This document shows, one piece after another, positions 10,001 to 19,696 of a DNA stretch of 64,000 bases. Origin of the DNA: Stenotrophomonas maltophilia D457 (GTDB lineage: Bacteria > Pseudomonadota > Gammaproteobacteria > Xanthomonadales > Xanthomonadaceae). The stretch's first letter is position 1. Each line of letters starts with the position of its first letter. The stretch is taken from contig NC_017671.1 in assembly GCF_000284595.1 (NCBI RefSeq), forward strand, positions 653,001 to 717,000, given 5' to 3'. The position numbers and the translations under genes are program-made. The notes under the pieces are model-generated. The model was given only the letters and a program-made list of their open reading frames with translations, had not been told where the DNA came from and made no database searches.

Positions 10001-13000
10001 CACGCAGGGCAATGATGCGGTCAACAAGAGCCAGCTCGACGCCGTAGCCGCCGCAGCGGAAAAGACCAGCAGGCAGTTCCAGGCCAGCGGCAACGCCGAT
10101 GGCGAAACAGGGGCACTGGTCGAGGGCGACAACGCGCTGGCGGCCGGCGATGCGGCCAACGCCATCGGCAACGGGGCCACCGCGCTGGGCAGCGGTGCCA
10201 ACGCGCTGGCGGCCAACGCCACGGCCGTGGGCATCGATGCATTGGCCACCGGCAACAATGCGGCGGCGCTGGGCAGCACAGCGCAGGCCAGCGGTGAAGA
10301 CAGCCTTGCGCTCGGCACCGGTGCCAGCGCCAGCGAGCTCGGCGCCAGCGCGGTCGGTGCGCGTGCACAGGCCAGCGGTGCGTACAGCACGGCAACCGGC
10401 ACCGAATCCAACGCCAGCGGCACGCAGGCCCTGGCCAGCGGCTTCCGTAGTGCCGCCTCTGCCGATGGCACCACTGCCGTCGGTGGCTATGCCGAGGCCA
10501 GTGGACGCCTCGGCACCGCATTGGGCTACGGCTCGGCGGCCAGTGGTGCCAACACGACCGCCGTCGGCTTCGGTGCTGCTGCAGCCGGTACCGGTGCCGT
10601 GGCGGTGGGTCAGTCCAGCGAGGCCAGCGGCGAGGAGAGCGTGGCCATCGGTGGCAGCACCTTCTTCGGCCTGATCCCGTCGCGTGCCAGTGGCACCGGT
10701 GCGGCGGCGTTCGGTGCCGGCGCATGGGCGACCGAAGACTACGCCACGGCAATCGGCTGGAACTCGTGGGCCGCCGGCAGCAATGCCACGGCCCTGGGCG
10801 CCAACGCCACCGCCAACGGCAGCAACAGTGTCGCCCTCGGTGCCGGCTCCAAGGCCGACCGTGACAACACCGTGGCCGTCGGCAAGGCCGGTGGCGAACG
10901 CCAGGTGACCCACGTGGCAGCCGGTACCGAAGCCACCGACGCGGTGAACAAGGGCCAGCTGGATGCCGTTGCCAGCGTCGCCGACAGGACCAGCCGCCAG
11001 TTCCAGGCCAGCGGCAACGCCGATGGCGAGGCCGGTGCCCTGGTGGACGGTGACAACGCCTTGGCCGCCGGCAACGCGTCCAACGCCATCGGCAGCGGTG
11101 CCACCGCGCTGGGCAGTGGCGCCAACGCGATGGCCGCCAACGCCACGGCGGTAGGCGCCGACGCCCTGGCGACCGGCAGCAACGCGGCGGCACTGGGTAC
11201 CAACGCACAGGCCAGTGGTGTCGACAGCGTGGCCGTAGGCAGCGCTGCCAGCGCCAGTGAACTCGGCGCCAGCGCTACCGGCGCCGGCGCCCAGGCCAAG
11301 GGCGCCTACAGCACCGCCAGCGGCGCGCAGGCCACGGCCAGCGGCACGCAGTCGCAGGCCAGCGGTTTCCGCGCCACTGCCTCGGCCGATGGCGCCTCGG
11401 CGCTGGGCAGCTACGCCGAAGCCAGTGGTCGACTGGGTACTGCGGTGGGTTACGGCAGCAAGGCCACCGGTGCGAACGCTACCGCGGTGGGTGTAAGTGC
11501 CAACGCTTCGGCGGCCGGCAGCATCGCACTGGGCGCAGGCTCGGTGGCTGATCGTGCCAACACCGTGTCGGTCGGCAGTGCCAGCAGTGATCGACAGATC
11601 ACCCGTGTCGCCGCCGGTACCGAGCGCACCGATGCAGTCAATCGTGGCCAGCTCGATGCGGTCGCGGCGACCGCCGATGGCACCGCACGCTACGTCAAGG
11701 CCAGCGGCGCGGGTACCGCCAGTGCCAGCGGCAGCGATGCCGCAGCGATCGGTTCGGCCGCCAGTGCCAGCGGCGCACGCAGCAATGCGCTGGGTGCCAA
11801 TGCGATGGCCATCGGCAACGGTGCGCTTGCACTGGGCAACAGTGCCGGCGCGTCCGGTGCGAACTCGGTGGCACTGGGTGCGGGATCGCGTGCGCTCGAT
11901 GCCAACGTGGTGTCGGTCGGTGGTGGCAACGGCACCGATGGCCCGGCCGCGCGCCGCATCGTCAATGTGGCCGACGGCCGCATCGCCGCCGGCAGCAGCG
12001 ACGCGGTCACCGGCTCGCAGCTCAACGTCACCAACCAGCGCGTGGGCGCCGTGGAAACCCGTGTCGGTGATTTCGACTCGCGCATCGCCACGGTCGAGAC
12101 CACGGCGGCCAGCGCCGTCGGCTATGACGACGCCAGCCGTGACCGCCTGACCCTGTCCGGCTTCCAGGGCACCACCATCGACAACGTCGGCGCGGGCAAC
12201 ATCGCCGCCGGCAGCCGCCAGGCGATCAATGGCGGGCAGCTGTTCCAGTCGCTCAGTGATGCCGCCAGCTTCCTCGGCGGTGGTGCCAGCGTCGGCATGC
12301 AGGGCGTGTTCGTGGCACCGAACTACGTGATCCAGGGCGCCACCTACAGCAATGTCGGCGATGCGCTGGGCGCGCTGGACCGCAAGGTCAGTGAGATTGA
12401 CCGTCGTACTGCCGGTGGCACGCGTGCAGGCGCGTCCAGCCTGCGCGCAATGAGTGCTTCGCTGGATGAAAGCCCGCAGGCCAGCGTGGCCGACGCACCG
12501 GCAACGGCCGATGCCGCGCCGGCCAGTACCGCACGCGTGCAGGGCACGCCGACGGTGGCCGCGGCGGGGGCGGGCATTCCGGTCGGCACCCCGGCCACCG
12601 GCTTCAACGCCGTGGCCATGGGCGATGGCGCGGTAGCCAGCGGCGCTTCGTCCACGGCCATCGGCCAGGGCGCCAGTGCCACGGCGGCAAATGCCGTGGC
12701 GCTGGGCCAGGGCTCGGTTGCCGATCGTGCCAACACGGTCTCGGTGGGCAGCGAAGGCAACGAACGCCAGGTCACCAACGTCGCCGCGGGCACCACCGCC
12801 ACCGACGCCGTCAACAAGGGCCAGCTGGATCGTGGCATGGCGACGGCGAACAGCTACACCGACAGTCGCGTCCAGGCCGTTGCCGACAGCTTCGATGTGT
12901 TCAAGGGCGAGATCGACGGACGCCTGCGCCACATGGACCGCCGCATCGATCGCCAGGGCGCGATGAGCGCAGCGATGCTCAACATGGCCACCAGTGCCGC

Positions 13001-13172
13001 CGGTATCCGCACCCAGAACCGTGTCGGCGTCGGCATCGGTTTCCAGGGTGGCGAGTCGGCGTTGTCGCTGGGTTACCAGCGTGCGATCAGCGATCGCGCC
13101 ACGGTCACCTTCGGCGGCGCCTTCAGCAGTGACGATAGTTCGGTCGGTGTCGGTGCCGGCTTCGGCTGGTAA
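6936..13172 (+). CDS. Trimeric autotransporter adhesin, head/stalk repeats and YadA anchor (frameshifted remainder)
   Basis: Continuation of the adhesin that begins at 5992; the coding pattern in this frame is already present from about 6879. The GTG at 6936 is only the first start codon in frame and is probably not used, since this part has no signal peptide. It is 2078 residues of head repeats (xxSTAVG, SxASG, SVALG) divided by eight neck motifs ending DAVNxxQL, near 7129, 8086, 9052, 10016, 10940, 11632, 12002 and 12808. The C-terminus has a short coiled coil (about 12840-12990) and a YadA anchor of about 70 residues ending in GFGW with terminal aromatic. With one base restored near 6880 the whole protein would be about 2394 residues. 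The frame stays open over 6.2 kb, so the break is recent, phase-variable or a sequencing error. Confidence 0.85.
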   Translation: MGAFSTAVGEYSTALGSNSAAVATGSVALGAGSLADRVDTVSVGAAEYGLTRQITSVAAGTEDTDAVNVGQLKGVAAVADATAKRFQATGSSNSDAGALAEGDEALAAGEAANAIGNGTTAVGAGANAVAQNATAVGNNALASGQNSAAFGNNAQANGPGSVAVGGAAVDADGNPLITSGGVPVETGATSAGVGGTATGASAEAGGFAASAYGVGAYAAGAQSSAFGAVANAIGDYSTALGTQSNATGTSSVAIGGPADLIPGLGFFVQTQASGEASTAVGAGAIASGDRAVANGSLTEASGAEATAVGYFAYAPGENASALGAQTWASGAQSTAVGYYATARGANSVALGANSEAVRANSVAVGSAGNERQITSVAAGSEATDAVNKAQLDAVASTADSTARFFQAQPEAGSDAGALAEGEGAVAAGSSSNAIGAGAVAQGAAASAIGDDAVAVGRNSNATGNGGVAIGGLGQAYDEYNQPIIGADGTAQQVGTTAVADATAVGSGAQATGAASSAFGNAARASGDNSFAAGGKSRATGSYAVAVGDSAFASSDDSTAVGGYSWATASGASAFGSGAWATATNASAFGNAAWASGSGATSIGYNSWANGTSSTAVGRGAFGYGDNSVALGFQALGNSLNSIAIGTNTVAGGESAIALGAGSNASASNAVALGAGSVANRARSVSVGSTGNERQVTNVAAGTQATDAVNKAQLDAVAGAAATTSRFFQASGNGGDVAGALVDGDNALAAGDAANAIGNGATALGSGANALASNAQALGVNALASAANASAVGANAQATAEYATAQGAESEASGEQSAAFGAASIASGAGSTATGVLSEASGEEAVAVGYFSNASGSGATAVGSESVASGTASAAFGIGAEATGGYSTAIGGYAQASAFNATAFGNFANASGSNSVALGGDSEASGAYSTATGQGSLATGTNSVAVGGSLFGVLATEASGNYSTAVGGGAWSGGINSTALGNAAESRAANSVALGADSIADRDNTVSVGGGGNTRQITNVADGTQGNDAVNKSQLDAVAAAAEKTSRQFQASGNADGETGALVEGDNALAAGDAANAIGNGATALGSGANALAANATAVGIDALATGNNAAALGSTAQASGEDSLALGTGASASELGASAVGARAQASGAYSTATGTESNASGTQALASGFRSAASADGTTAVGGYAEASGRLGTALGYGSAASGANTTAVGFGAAAAGTGAVAVGQSSEASGEESVAIGGSTFFGLIPSRASGTGAAAFGAGAWATEDYATAIGWNSWAAGSNATALGANATANGSNSVALGAGSKADRDNTVAVGKAGGERQVTHVAAGTEATDAVNKGQLDAVASVADRTSRQFQASGNADGEAGALVDGDNALAAGNASNAIGSGATALGSGANAMAANATAVGADALATGSNAAALGTNAQASGVDSVAVGSAASASELGASATGAGAQAKGAYSTASGAQATASGTQSQASGFRATASADGASALGSYAEASGRLGTAVGYGSKATGANATAVGVSANASAAGSIALGAGSVADRANTVSVGSASSDRQITRVAAGTERTDAVNRGQLDAVAATADGTARYVKASGAGTASASGSDAAAIGSAASASGARSNALGANAMAIGNGALALGNSAGASGANSVALGAGSRALDANVVSVGGGNGTDGPAARRIVNVADGRIAAGSSDAVTGSQLNVTNQRVGAVETRVGDFDSRIATVETTAASAVGYDDASRDRLTLSGFQGTTIDNVGAGNIAAGSRQAINGGQLFQSLSDAASFLGGGASVGMQGVFVAPNYVIQGATYSNVGDALGALDRKVSEIDRRTAGGTRAGASSLRAMSASLDESPQASVADAPATADAAPASTARVQGTPTVAAAGAGIPVGTPATGFNAVAMGDGAVASGASSTAIGQGASATAANAVALGQGSVADRANTVSVGSEGNERQVTNVAAGTTATDAVNKGQLDRGMATANSYTDSRVQAVADSFDVFKGEIDGRLRHMDRRIDRQGAMSAAMLNMATSAAGIRTQNRVGVGIGFQGGESALSLGYQRAISDRATVTFGGAFSSDDSSVGVGAGFGW

Positions 13173-13329
13173 GCCACTCCATCGCGCCGGCGGCCACCCA
13201 CGCCGGCGCCGTACCTGCAGTGAGGGCCTGGGGGGAGGTCACGGCAATCCCGGCTGGGCCGGCCGGGAGTCGTCAAGGAATGATGGCCGCAGTGTTGGTT
13301 CGATCCATGACCCAGAAGAGGAATTCGAC

Positions 13330-15183
13330 GTGATCAAGAAGCAGAACCTTCGCATCAATGTGCTTGCCGCCGCCGTGCTGTCGATGACGGCGGTCGGTGC
13401 CGTCCACGCCGCCGGGTTGCCGACCCGTGAACCGGTGCGCCAGGCCAGCACCGCCCAGCCGGGTACCGAGCGCATCATCGTCAAGTACCGGGCCGGCGCT
13501 GCTGCCGCCACCGACCGCTCGGCGAAGCTGTCCACCGTGCAGTCCGCACTGACCCGTGCCAGTCTCTCCGGCGGCACGTCACGCGCCAGCACGCTCGGCC
13601 CGCAGGTGGTCCGCAAGCTGTCTACCGGTGCGGACCTCATCCGTGTGCAGGGCCGCCTGGCACCGGCCGAACTGCAGCGCGTGCTGAAGGAACTGAAGGC
13701 CGATCCGTCGGTGCAGTACGCCGAAGCCGACGTGAAGCTGCGCCGCAGCGAACTGCGTGCCGGCAACGTGCAGCCGGCGCTGGTGCCGAACGATCCCTTC
13801 TACCAGCAGAACCAGTGGCATCTGCACAATGCGGTCGGCGGCATCAACGCACCGGCGGCGTGGGATGTCTCGCAGGGCGAGGGCATCGTGGTGGCAGTGA
13901 TCGACACCGGCGTCCTGCCGCAGCATCCGGACCTGGTCGGAAACCTGCTGGAAGGCTACGACTTCATCAGCGATGCGGAGACCTCGCGGCGCCCGACCAA
14001 CGATCGCGTGCCGGGTGCGCAGGACTACGGTGATTGGGTCGAGAACGACAACGAGTGCTATGACGGCTCGCTGGCCGACGACAGTTCCTGGCACGGCACC
14101 CACGTCGCCGGCACCGTGGCCGAGCAGACCAACAACGGCGTCGGCATGGCCGGTGTCGCCTACAAGGCCAAGGTGCTGCCGGTCCGCGTGCTGGGCAAGT
14201 GCGGCGGCTACCTGTCCGACATCGCTGATGCGGTGACCTGGGCCTCCGGCGGTACCGTGACCGGCATCCCGGCCAACACCAATCCGGCCGAGATCATCAA
14301 CATGAGCCTGGGGGGCGGTGGTTCCTGCGCCAGCACCTACCAGGACGCGATCAACGGCGCGATCTCGCGCGGTACCACGGTGGTGGTGGCTGCCGGCAAT
14401 GAAGCCGACAACGCGTCCAAGTACCAGCCGGCCAGCTGCGAAGGCGTGGTGACCGTGGGTGCCACCCGCATCACCGGTGGCATCACCTACTACTCCAACT
14501 ATGGAGCCCGCGTGGACCTGTCCGGTCCGGGCGGTGGCGGCAGTGTCGACGGCAACCCGGGCGGCTACATCTGGCAGACCGGCTCCAATGCGGCCACCAC
14601 GCCGGAATCGGGCACGCCGGGCTACATGGGCATGGGCGGTACCTCGATGGCCTCGCCGCATGTGGCCGCCGTTGCGGCACTGGTGCAGAGCGCACTGATC
14701 GCCAAGGGCAAGGATCCGTTGACCCCGGCCGCGATGCGTACCCTGCTGAAGGAAACGGCGCGTCCGTTCCCGGTCGCCATCCCGGCGGCGACCCCGATCG
14801 GTACCGGCATCCTTGATGCCAAGGCCGCGCTGGCCAAGGCACTGGAAGAACCGTGCACCGAAAACTGCGGGCCGGTGGCCACGCCGCTGACCAACAAGGC
14901 CGCAGTCGGCGGCCTGAACGGTGCTGCCGGCAGCAGCAAGCTGTACAGCTTCGAAGCCGTTGCCGGAAAGCAGCTCAGCGTGATCACCTACGGTGGCACC
15001 GGCAACGTCTCGGTCTACATTGCCCAGGGGCGTGAGCCGAGCGCCAGCGACAACGACGGCAAGTCGACCCGTCCCGGCACGTCCGAAACGGTGCGGGTGA
15101 ACAAGCCGGTGGCGGGCACCTATTACATCAAGGTGGTGGGCGAAGCGGCATACAACGGCGTGAGCATTCTCGCCACGCAGTAA
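13330..15183 (+). CDS. Secreted subtilisin-like serine protease (S8 family, StmPr type)
   Basis: Extracellular endopeptidase of 617 residues. The GTG at 13330 is chosen because AGAGGA lies just upstream and it opens a signal peptide (MIKKQNLRIN, hydrophobic core, cleavage near VHA-AG). An inhibitor I9-like propeptide follows, to about residue 145. The catalytic domain has Asp192 in VVAVIDTGV, His255 in SSWHGTHVAG and Ser439 in GTSMASPH. A C-terminal PPC domain (about 520-617) is typical of Xanthomonadaceae proteases and is often trimmed. The Xps secretion operon starts 136 bases downstream, so the enzyme is a likely cargo. It resembles StmPr1 of S. maltophilia, which I recall lying beside the xps genes, but I cannot separate StmPr1 from its paralogues by eye. 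Confidence 0.92.
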   Translation: MIKKQNLRINVLAAAVLSMTAVGAVHAAGLPTREPVRQASTAQPGTERIIVKYRAGAAAATDRSAKLSTVQSALTRASLSGGTSRASTLGPQVVRKLSTGADLIRVQGRLAPAELQRVLKELKADPSVQYAEADVKLRRSELRAGNVQPALVPNDPFYQQNQWHLHNAVGGINAPAAWDVSQGEGIVVAVIDTGVLPQHPDLVGNLLEGYDFISDAETSRRPTNDRVPGAQDYGDWVENDNECYDGSLADDSSWHGTHVAGTVAEQTNNGVGMAGVAYKAKVLPVRVLGKCGGYLSDIADAVTWASGGTVTGIPANTNPAEIINMSLGGGGSCASTYQDAINGAISRGTTVVVAAGNEADNASKYQPASCEGVVTVGATRITGGITYYSNYGARVDLSGPGGGGSVDGNPGGYIWQTGSNAATTPESGTPGYMGMGGTSMASPHVAAVAALVQSALIAKGKDPLTPAAMRTLLKETARPFPVAIPAATPIGTGILDAKAALAKALEEPCTENCGPVATPLTNKAAVGGLNGAAGSSKLYSFEAVAGKQLSVITYGGTGNVSVYIAQGREPSASDNDGKSTRPGTSETVRVNKPVAGTYYIKVVGEAAYNGVSILATQ

Positions 15184-15210
15184 TCACCTCGTGTCGTAGT
15201 TGAACGGCCG

Positions 15211-15246
15211 ACGCCCGTCACCCTGTGTGACGGGCTTCGTCTTTTT
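15211..15246 (+). terminator. Rho-independent terminator after the protease gene
   Basis: Stem GCCCGTCAC / GTGACGGGC with loop CCTGT, followed by TTCGTCTTTTT, 30 bases after the protease stop. It separates protease transcription from the xps operon. Confidence 0.8.
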
Positions 15247-15319
15247 ACGAAAGGTGGCCGCAGGGCGGCGGAAATCACGGCTTAACTGCTAAAGTCGGGC
15301 CGATTGACAGGAGAGTCAC

Positions 15320-17041
15320 GTGAACGCGCTCGCTGCAACCGTTACCGACGACGCCGAAGGCCGCATCCTGGATGCGTTGCTGGCGCGCGGCCGGCTCAAG
15401 GAAGGAGACCTGGCACGCGCGCGGCCATTGCATGCCGAGGCCGGCGGCAGTCTGCTGGGCCTGCTGGTGCGCCTGGGCCTGGTGTCTGAACGCGACCAGG
15501 CACAGGCCAGCGCTGAGGTGCTGGGCCTGCCGCTGCTGGAGGGCAAGCAGGTGCCGGAGGCCCCGCCGCAGGCGCTGGCCGAGGGACTTCCGCTGTCGCT
15601 GCGCTTCCTGAAGCAGTTCCATGTGTGCCCGCTGGAGTTGGATGAACGCGGGGTGCGGCTGTGGCTGGCCGATGCCCACGACGCCTATCCACAGCAGGCC
15701 GTGCAGTTGGCCCTTGGGGTTCCGGTGACACCGGTGCTGGGCATGCGCGCGGAGATCGATGACCTGGTCGAGCGCTGGTTCGGCCAGGGCCGCAGCGCGA
15801 TGGGCGCGATCGTGGAAACCGCGGATGGCGAGGGCGGTGCGGTCGACGACATCGAGCACCTGCGCGACCTTGCGTCGGAAGCACCGGTGATCCGCCTGGT
15901 CAACCTGGTGATCCAGCGTGCGGTGGAGCTGCGCGCTTCGGATATCCATGTCGAACCGTTCGAGAGCCGGTTGAAGGTCCGCTACCGCGTCGATGGCGTG
16001 CTGGTGGAGGGCGAAAGCCCGCCGGCCAACCTCACCGCTGCGGTGATCAGCCGCATCAAGATCATGGCCCGGCTCAACATCGCCGAGCGCCGCCTGCCGC
16101 AGGACGGCCGCATCATGCTGCGCGTGCAGGGCAAGGAGCTGGACCTGCGCGTGAGCACGGTACCGACCGCGCATGGCGAAAGCGTGGTGATGCGCCTGCT
16201 GGACCGCGAAACGGTGGTGTTCGATTTCCACCGGCTCGGCTTCACCGATGCCTTCCTGCCGCAGTTCCGCAAGGTGCTGGAACAGCCGCATGGCATCCTG
16301 CTGGTCACCGGCCCGACCGGCTCGGGCAAGACCACCACGCTGTACACCGCGCTGAGCCAGCTCAACACCGCCGACGTCAAGATCATCACGGTCGAAGACC
16401 CGGTGGAATACCAGATCGAAGGCATCAACCAGATCCAGGCCAAGCCGCAGATCGGCCTCGACTTCGCCAATGCCCTGCGCAGCATCGTGCGCCAGGATCC
16501 GGACATCATCATGATCGGTGAAATGCGCGACCTGGAAACCGCGCGCATCGCCATCCAGTCGGCGCTGACCGGCCACCTGGTGCTGTCCACCCTGCATACC
16601 AACAACGCAGCCGGTGGCATCACCCGCCTGCTCGACATGGGCGTGGAGGACTACCTGCTCACGTCCACCATCAACGGCATCCTGGCCCAGCGCCTGGTAC
16701 GCCGGCTGGAGCCGACCCACGCCGAGCGCTACGAAGCCTCGCCGGAAGAGATCGAGCGGTTCGAACTGCGCCGCCTGCAGCCGGAAGGGCCGATCCACCT
16801 GTACCGCCCGAAGCCGTCTGCGCTGGCACCGACCGGCTACCTGGGGCGTACCACCATCATGGAATTCCTGGTGATGAACGATGCGCTGCGCCGTGCGGTG
16901 ATGCGCCGCGATGGCATGGGCGAGATCGAGCGCATCGCCCGCGAGGCCGGCATGCGCACCATGTACGAGGATGGCCTGTCCAAGGCGTTGAGCGGGCAGA
17001 CCACCATCGAGGAAGTGCTGCGCGTGACCGAGGAAAGCTGA
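15320..17041 (+). CDS. xpsE: Type II secretion ATPase XpsE (GspE)
   Basis: Cytoplasmic hexameric ATPase that powers the Xps type II secretion pseudopilus and binds the inner membrane through XpsL. 573 residues, starting at GTG 15320 after CAGGAG. An N-terminal N1E/MshEN-like domain spans about 1-150. The ATPase core has Walker A GPTGSGKT at 331-338, Walker B DPDIIMIGEMRD and His box HLVLSTLHTNNA. The four-cysteine zinc motif found in many GspE proteins is absent between RLVRRLEPTH and YLGRTTIMEF, as I recall for Xanthomonas XpsE. First gene of an eleven-gene operon, after a 136-base gap with a terminator. Confidence 0.96.
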   Translation: MNALAATVTDDAEGRILDALLARGRLKEGDLARARPLHAEAGGSLLGLLVRLGLVSERDQAQASAEVLGLPLLEGKQVPEAPPQALAEGLPLSLRFLKQFHVCPLELDERGVRLWLADAHDAYPQQAVQLALGVPVTPVLGMRAEIDDLVERWFGQGRSAMGAIVETADGEGGAVDDIEHLRDLASEAPVIRLVNLVIQRAVELRASDIHVEPFESRLKVRYRVDGVLVEGESPPANLTAAVISRIKIMARLNIAERRLPQDGRIMLRVQGKELDLRVSTVPTAHGESVVMRLLDRETVVFDFHRLGFTDAFLPQFRKVLEQPHGILLVTGPTGSGKTTTLYTALSQLNTADVKIITVEDPVEYQIEGINQIQAKPQIGLDFANALRSIVRQDPDIIMIGEMRDLETARIAIQSALTGHLVLSTLHTNNAAGGITRLLDMGVEDYLLTSTINGILAQRLVRRLEPTHAERYEASPEEIERFELRRLQPEGPIHLYRPKPSALAPTGYLGRTTIMEFLVMNDALRRAVMRRDGMGEIERIAREAGMRTMYEDGLSKALSGQTTIEEVLRVTEES

Positions 17042-17065
17042 TGCGTGCAGGACGCCGGGGCTGAC

Positions 17066-18286
17066 ATGCCGAACTATCGCTACAAGGCGCTCAATCCGCA
17101 TGGCGAGGTCTTCGATGGGCAGATGGAAGCGGCCAGCGAGGCCGAGCTGATCGCGCGCCTGCAGGACCAGGGCCACCTGCCGATGGAGACGCAGCTGGCC
17201 GACGCCGGCGCGATCGGCGGCAGCAGCTGGCGCAACCTGCTGCAGCAGCGCCCGCTGCAGGGGGCCGCGCTGCTGCAGTTCACCCAGCAGCTGGCGACCC
17301 TGCTCGGTGCTGGCCAGCCGCTGGACCGCGCGCTGTCGATCCTGCTGGGGTTGCCCGAGGACGAACGATCGCGCCGCGCGATCACCGACATCCGCGACGT
17401 GGTGCGCGGTGGCGCACCGCTGTCCACCGCGCTGGAGCGCCAGCATGGGCTGTTCTCGCGCCTGTACGTGAACATGGTGCGCGCCGGCGAAGCCGGTGGC
17501 AGCCTGCATGAAACCCTGCAACGCCTGGCCGACTACCTCGAGCGCAGCCGCGCGCTGCAGGGCAAGGTCATCAACGCGCTGGTCTACCCGGCGATCCTGC
17601 TGGTGGTGGTCGGTGGCGCGCTGTTGTTCCTGCTCGGCTACGTGGTGCCGCAGTTCGCGCAGATGTACGAAAGCCTGGACGTGGCGCTGCCGTGGTTCAC
17701 CAACGCGGTACTGCAGCTGGGCCTGTTCGTGCGTGACTGGTGGGTGCTGCTGCTGGTGGTGCCCGGCGTGCTGGTGCTGTTCTTCGAGCGCAAGGCGCGG
17801 CAACCGGCGTTCCGGTTGGCGCTGGATGGCTGGCTGCTGCAGCGGCGTGGCATCGGTCGCCTCATCGGCGAGCTGGAAACCGCCCGGCTGGCGCGCACGC
17901 TGGGCACACTGCTGCGCAACGGCGTCCCCTTGCTGGGGGCACTGGGCATCGCGCGCAACGTGCTGGGCAACCGCGCCCTGGCCGCTGACGTCGAAACGGC
18001 CGCCGATGAAGTGAAGAACGGCGCCGGCCTGTCGCTGGCCCTGTCGCGCGGCAAGCGGTTCCCGCGCCTGGCGCTGCAGATGATCCAGGTCGGCGAGGAA
18101 TCCGGCGCACTCGATACCATGCTGCTCAAGGCCGCCGACACCTTCGAACAGGACAGCGCCCGGCGCATCGACCGCATGCTGGCGGCGATGGTGCCGGCGA
18201 TCACCCTGGTGCTGGCCTCGGTGGTCGGCGCGGTGATCGTGGCTGTGCTGGTGCCGCTGTATGACCTGACCAATGCCATCGGTTGA
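17066..18286 (+). CDS. xpsF: Type II secretion inner-membrane platform protein XpsF (GspF)
   Basis: Polytopic inner-membrane core of the secretion platform, 406 residues. The ATG at 17066 (MPNYRYKALN) is preferred over an in-frame GTG at 17045 because family members start this way. Two T2SSF domains of helices are separated by the first membrane segment (VINALVYPAILLVVVGGALLFLLGY, about 170-195). More hydrophobic segments lie near 212-235 and at the C-terminus (VPAITLVLASVVGAVIVAVL). It lies 24 bases after xpsE. Confidence 0.95.
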   Translation: MPNYRYKALNPHGEVFDGQMEAASEAELIARLQDQGHLPMETQLADAGAIGGSSWRNLLQQRPLQGAALLQFTQQLATLLGAGQPLDRALSILLGLPEDERSRRAITDIRDVVRGGAPLSTALERQHGLFSRLYVNMVRAGEAGGSLHETLQRLADYLERSRALQGKVINALVYPAILLVVVGGALLFLLGYVVPQFAQMYESLDVALPWFTNAVLQLGLFVRDWWVLLLVVPGVLVLFFERKARQPAFRLALDGWLLQRRGIGRLIGELETARLARTLGTLLRNGVPLLGALGIARNVLGNRALAADVETAADEVKNGAGLSLALSRGKRFPRLALQMIQVGEESGALDTMLLKAADTFEQDSARRIDRMLAAMVPAITLVLASVVGAVIVAVLVPLYDLTNAIG

Positions 18287-18335
18287 CGATGGCACTCCCT
18301 GCAACTCCGATACTCCGCAACTGAAAGGACCGTCC

Positions 18336-18779
18336 ATGATTGCCCGTCGCCGACCGATCCGCCTTTCCTTCACCGCCGCGCGCAACCAGTCGGGCATGAG
18401 CCTGCTGGAAATCATCATCGTCATCGTGCTGATCGGCGCGGTGCTGACCCTGGTCGCCAGCCGCGTGCTGGGCGGCGCCGACCGTGGCAAGGCCAACATC
18501 GCCAAGGCGCAGGTGCAGACCGTCGCCTCCAAGATCGACAACTACCAGATCGACACCGGCAAGCTGCCGGCCACGCTCAACGACCTGGTGACGGCGCCGG
18601 CCGGTGTCGGCGGCTGGCTCGGCCCGTACGCCAAGCCCGCCGACCTGAATGACCCGTGGGGCCACGCACTGGAGTACCGGGCGCCGGGCGAAGGCCAGCC
18701 GTATGAGCTGGTCAGCCTGGGCAAGGATGGCAAGGCTGGCGGCAGCAGCGTCGACGCTGACATCCGCTACCAGCCGTAA
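18336..18779 (+). CDS. xpsG: Major pseudopilin XpsG (GspG)
   Basis: Main subunit of the type II secretion pseudopilus, 147 residues from ATG 18336 after GAAAGGA. The long basic leader ends with a prepilin peptidase site, QSG/MSLLEIIIV, with Glu at position +5 and a hydrophobic helix after it. The C-terminal globular part carries the conserved DPWGHALEY and GKDGKAGG loops, which bind calcium in GspG. The 29-residue leader is longer than the usual leader of fewer than ten residues. Confidence 0.96.
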   Translation: MIARRRPIRLSFTAARNQSGMSLLEIIIVIVLIGAVLTLVASRVLGGADRGKANIAKAQVQTVASKIDNYQIDTGKLPATLNDLVTAPAGVGGWLGPYAKPADLNDPWGHALEYRAPGEGQPYELVSLGKDGKAGGSSVDADIRYQP

Positions 18780-18785
18780 CCGCGC

Positions 18786-19280
18786 ATGACGCACTTCCTG
18801 CCGCGCCGGTTGCCACGCCCGCGCCTGCACGGCAGGCGCGCGGCTGGACTGTCGTTGCTGGAAATGCTGCTGGTGATCGCATTGATTGCGGCGATCGGCC
18901 TGATCACCGCCGCCGGCCTGTCGCGCGGGTTCGCCGGCATGCAGCTGCGCAGCGCCGGCAAGGACATCGCCAGCCAGCTGCGCATGGTGCGCGCGCAGGC
19001 GATCGCCCGCGGCGAACCGCAGCGCTTCGTGATCGAACCGGCACGGCGCCGCTGGGAGGGGGCCAACCAGCGCCACGGTGAGGTGCCGGCACAGCTGCAG
19101 GTGCAGTTCGAAGGTGCCGCACAGCTGGCCACCGCGGCGGGGCAGGGCGTGATCGAGTTCCATCCCGATGGTGGCTCCAGCGGCGGCCGCATCCGGTTGC
19201 AGCGCGACGGTGCCGAATGGCGCGTCGACGTCGGCTGGCTGACCGGCGAGGTCCGCTCCGGCCCCTGGCGGGCGCAATGA
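18786..19280 (+). CDS. xpsH: Minor pseudopilin XpsH (GspH)
   Basis: Minor pseudopilin, 164 residues. The prepilin cleavage motif RAAG/LSLLEMLLVIALI has Glu +5. The C-terminal half is a variable GspH globular domain containing VRAQAIARGEPQRF, typical of the FimT/GspH fold. It starts 6 bases after xpsG, and its stop overlaps the xpsI start (ATGA). Confidence 0.93.
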   Translation: MTHFLPRRLPRPRLHGRRAAGLSLLEMLLVIALIAAIGLITAAGLSRGFAGMQLRSAGKDIASQLRMVRAQAIARGEPQRFVIEPARRRWEGANQRHGEVPAQLQVQFEGAAQLATAAGQGVIEFHPDGGSSGGRIRLQRDGAEWRVDVGWLTGEVRSGPWRAQ

Positions 19281-19696
19281 AGCGGCGCGCGCGTGGCTTC
19301 ACCCTGCTGGAAGTGATCATCGCTTTCGCCCTGCTGGGCCTGGCGTTGACCCTGCTGCTGGGCAGCCTGTCCGGTGGCGCGAAGCAGGTACGTGACGCCG
19401 AGCTGCGCACGCGTGCGGTGCTGCATGCACAGTCGTTGCTGGCCCAGACCGGTGTCGACGCGCCGCTGCAGGTGGGCAGCCAGCAGGGTGACTGGGAACA
19501 GGGGCGCTATCACTGGGAGCTGCAGGTCCAGCCGTGGGTGGAGCCACGCGCCGGCAACGTCGTGCAGGCCACGTCAGCGGGCACCCCATGGCTGGCCGAG
19601 CTGCAGCTGCGGGTGCGCTGGGGCGACAGCGAGCGCGAACAACTGCACTGGCGCAGCCTGCGCCTGTTGCCGCCCGACCTGGAGAACGCGCGATGA
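19277..19696 (+). CDS. xpsI: Minor pseudopilin XpsI (GspI)
   Basis: Tip-complex pseudopilin of 139 residues. ATG 19277 overlaps the xpsH stop and gives a short leader, MKRRARG/FTLLEVIIAFALL, with the expected cleavage site and Glu +5. The middle shows AELRTRAVLHAQSLLAQ, a typical GspI pattern. It overlaps xpsJ by four bases. Confidence 0.93.
   Translation: MKRRARGFTLLEVIIAFALLGLALTLLLGSLSGGAKQVRDAELRTRAVLHAQSLLAQTGVDAPLQVGSQQGDWEQGRYHWELQVQPWVEPRAGNVVQATSAGTPWLAELQLRVRWGDSEREQLHWRSLRLLPPDLENAR

Noticed and set aside
6525-12932. A very long open frame on the minus strand opposite the trimeric autotransporter
   Set aside because: It is a mirror of the GC-rich periodic repeats on the plus strand. 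Its translation is low-complexity Ala/Gly/Arg with no domain, and the plus-strand protein has clear ESPR, neck and anchor motifs.
17045-17065. Earlier GTG start for xpsF
   Set aside because: The added seven residues are absent from the family pattern, which starts MPxYRYKALN at the ATG at 17066.
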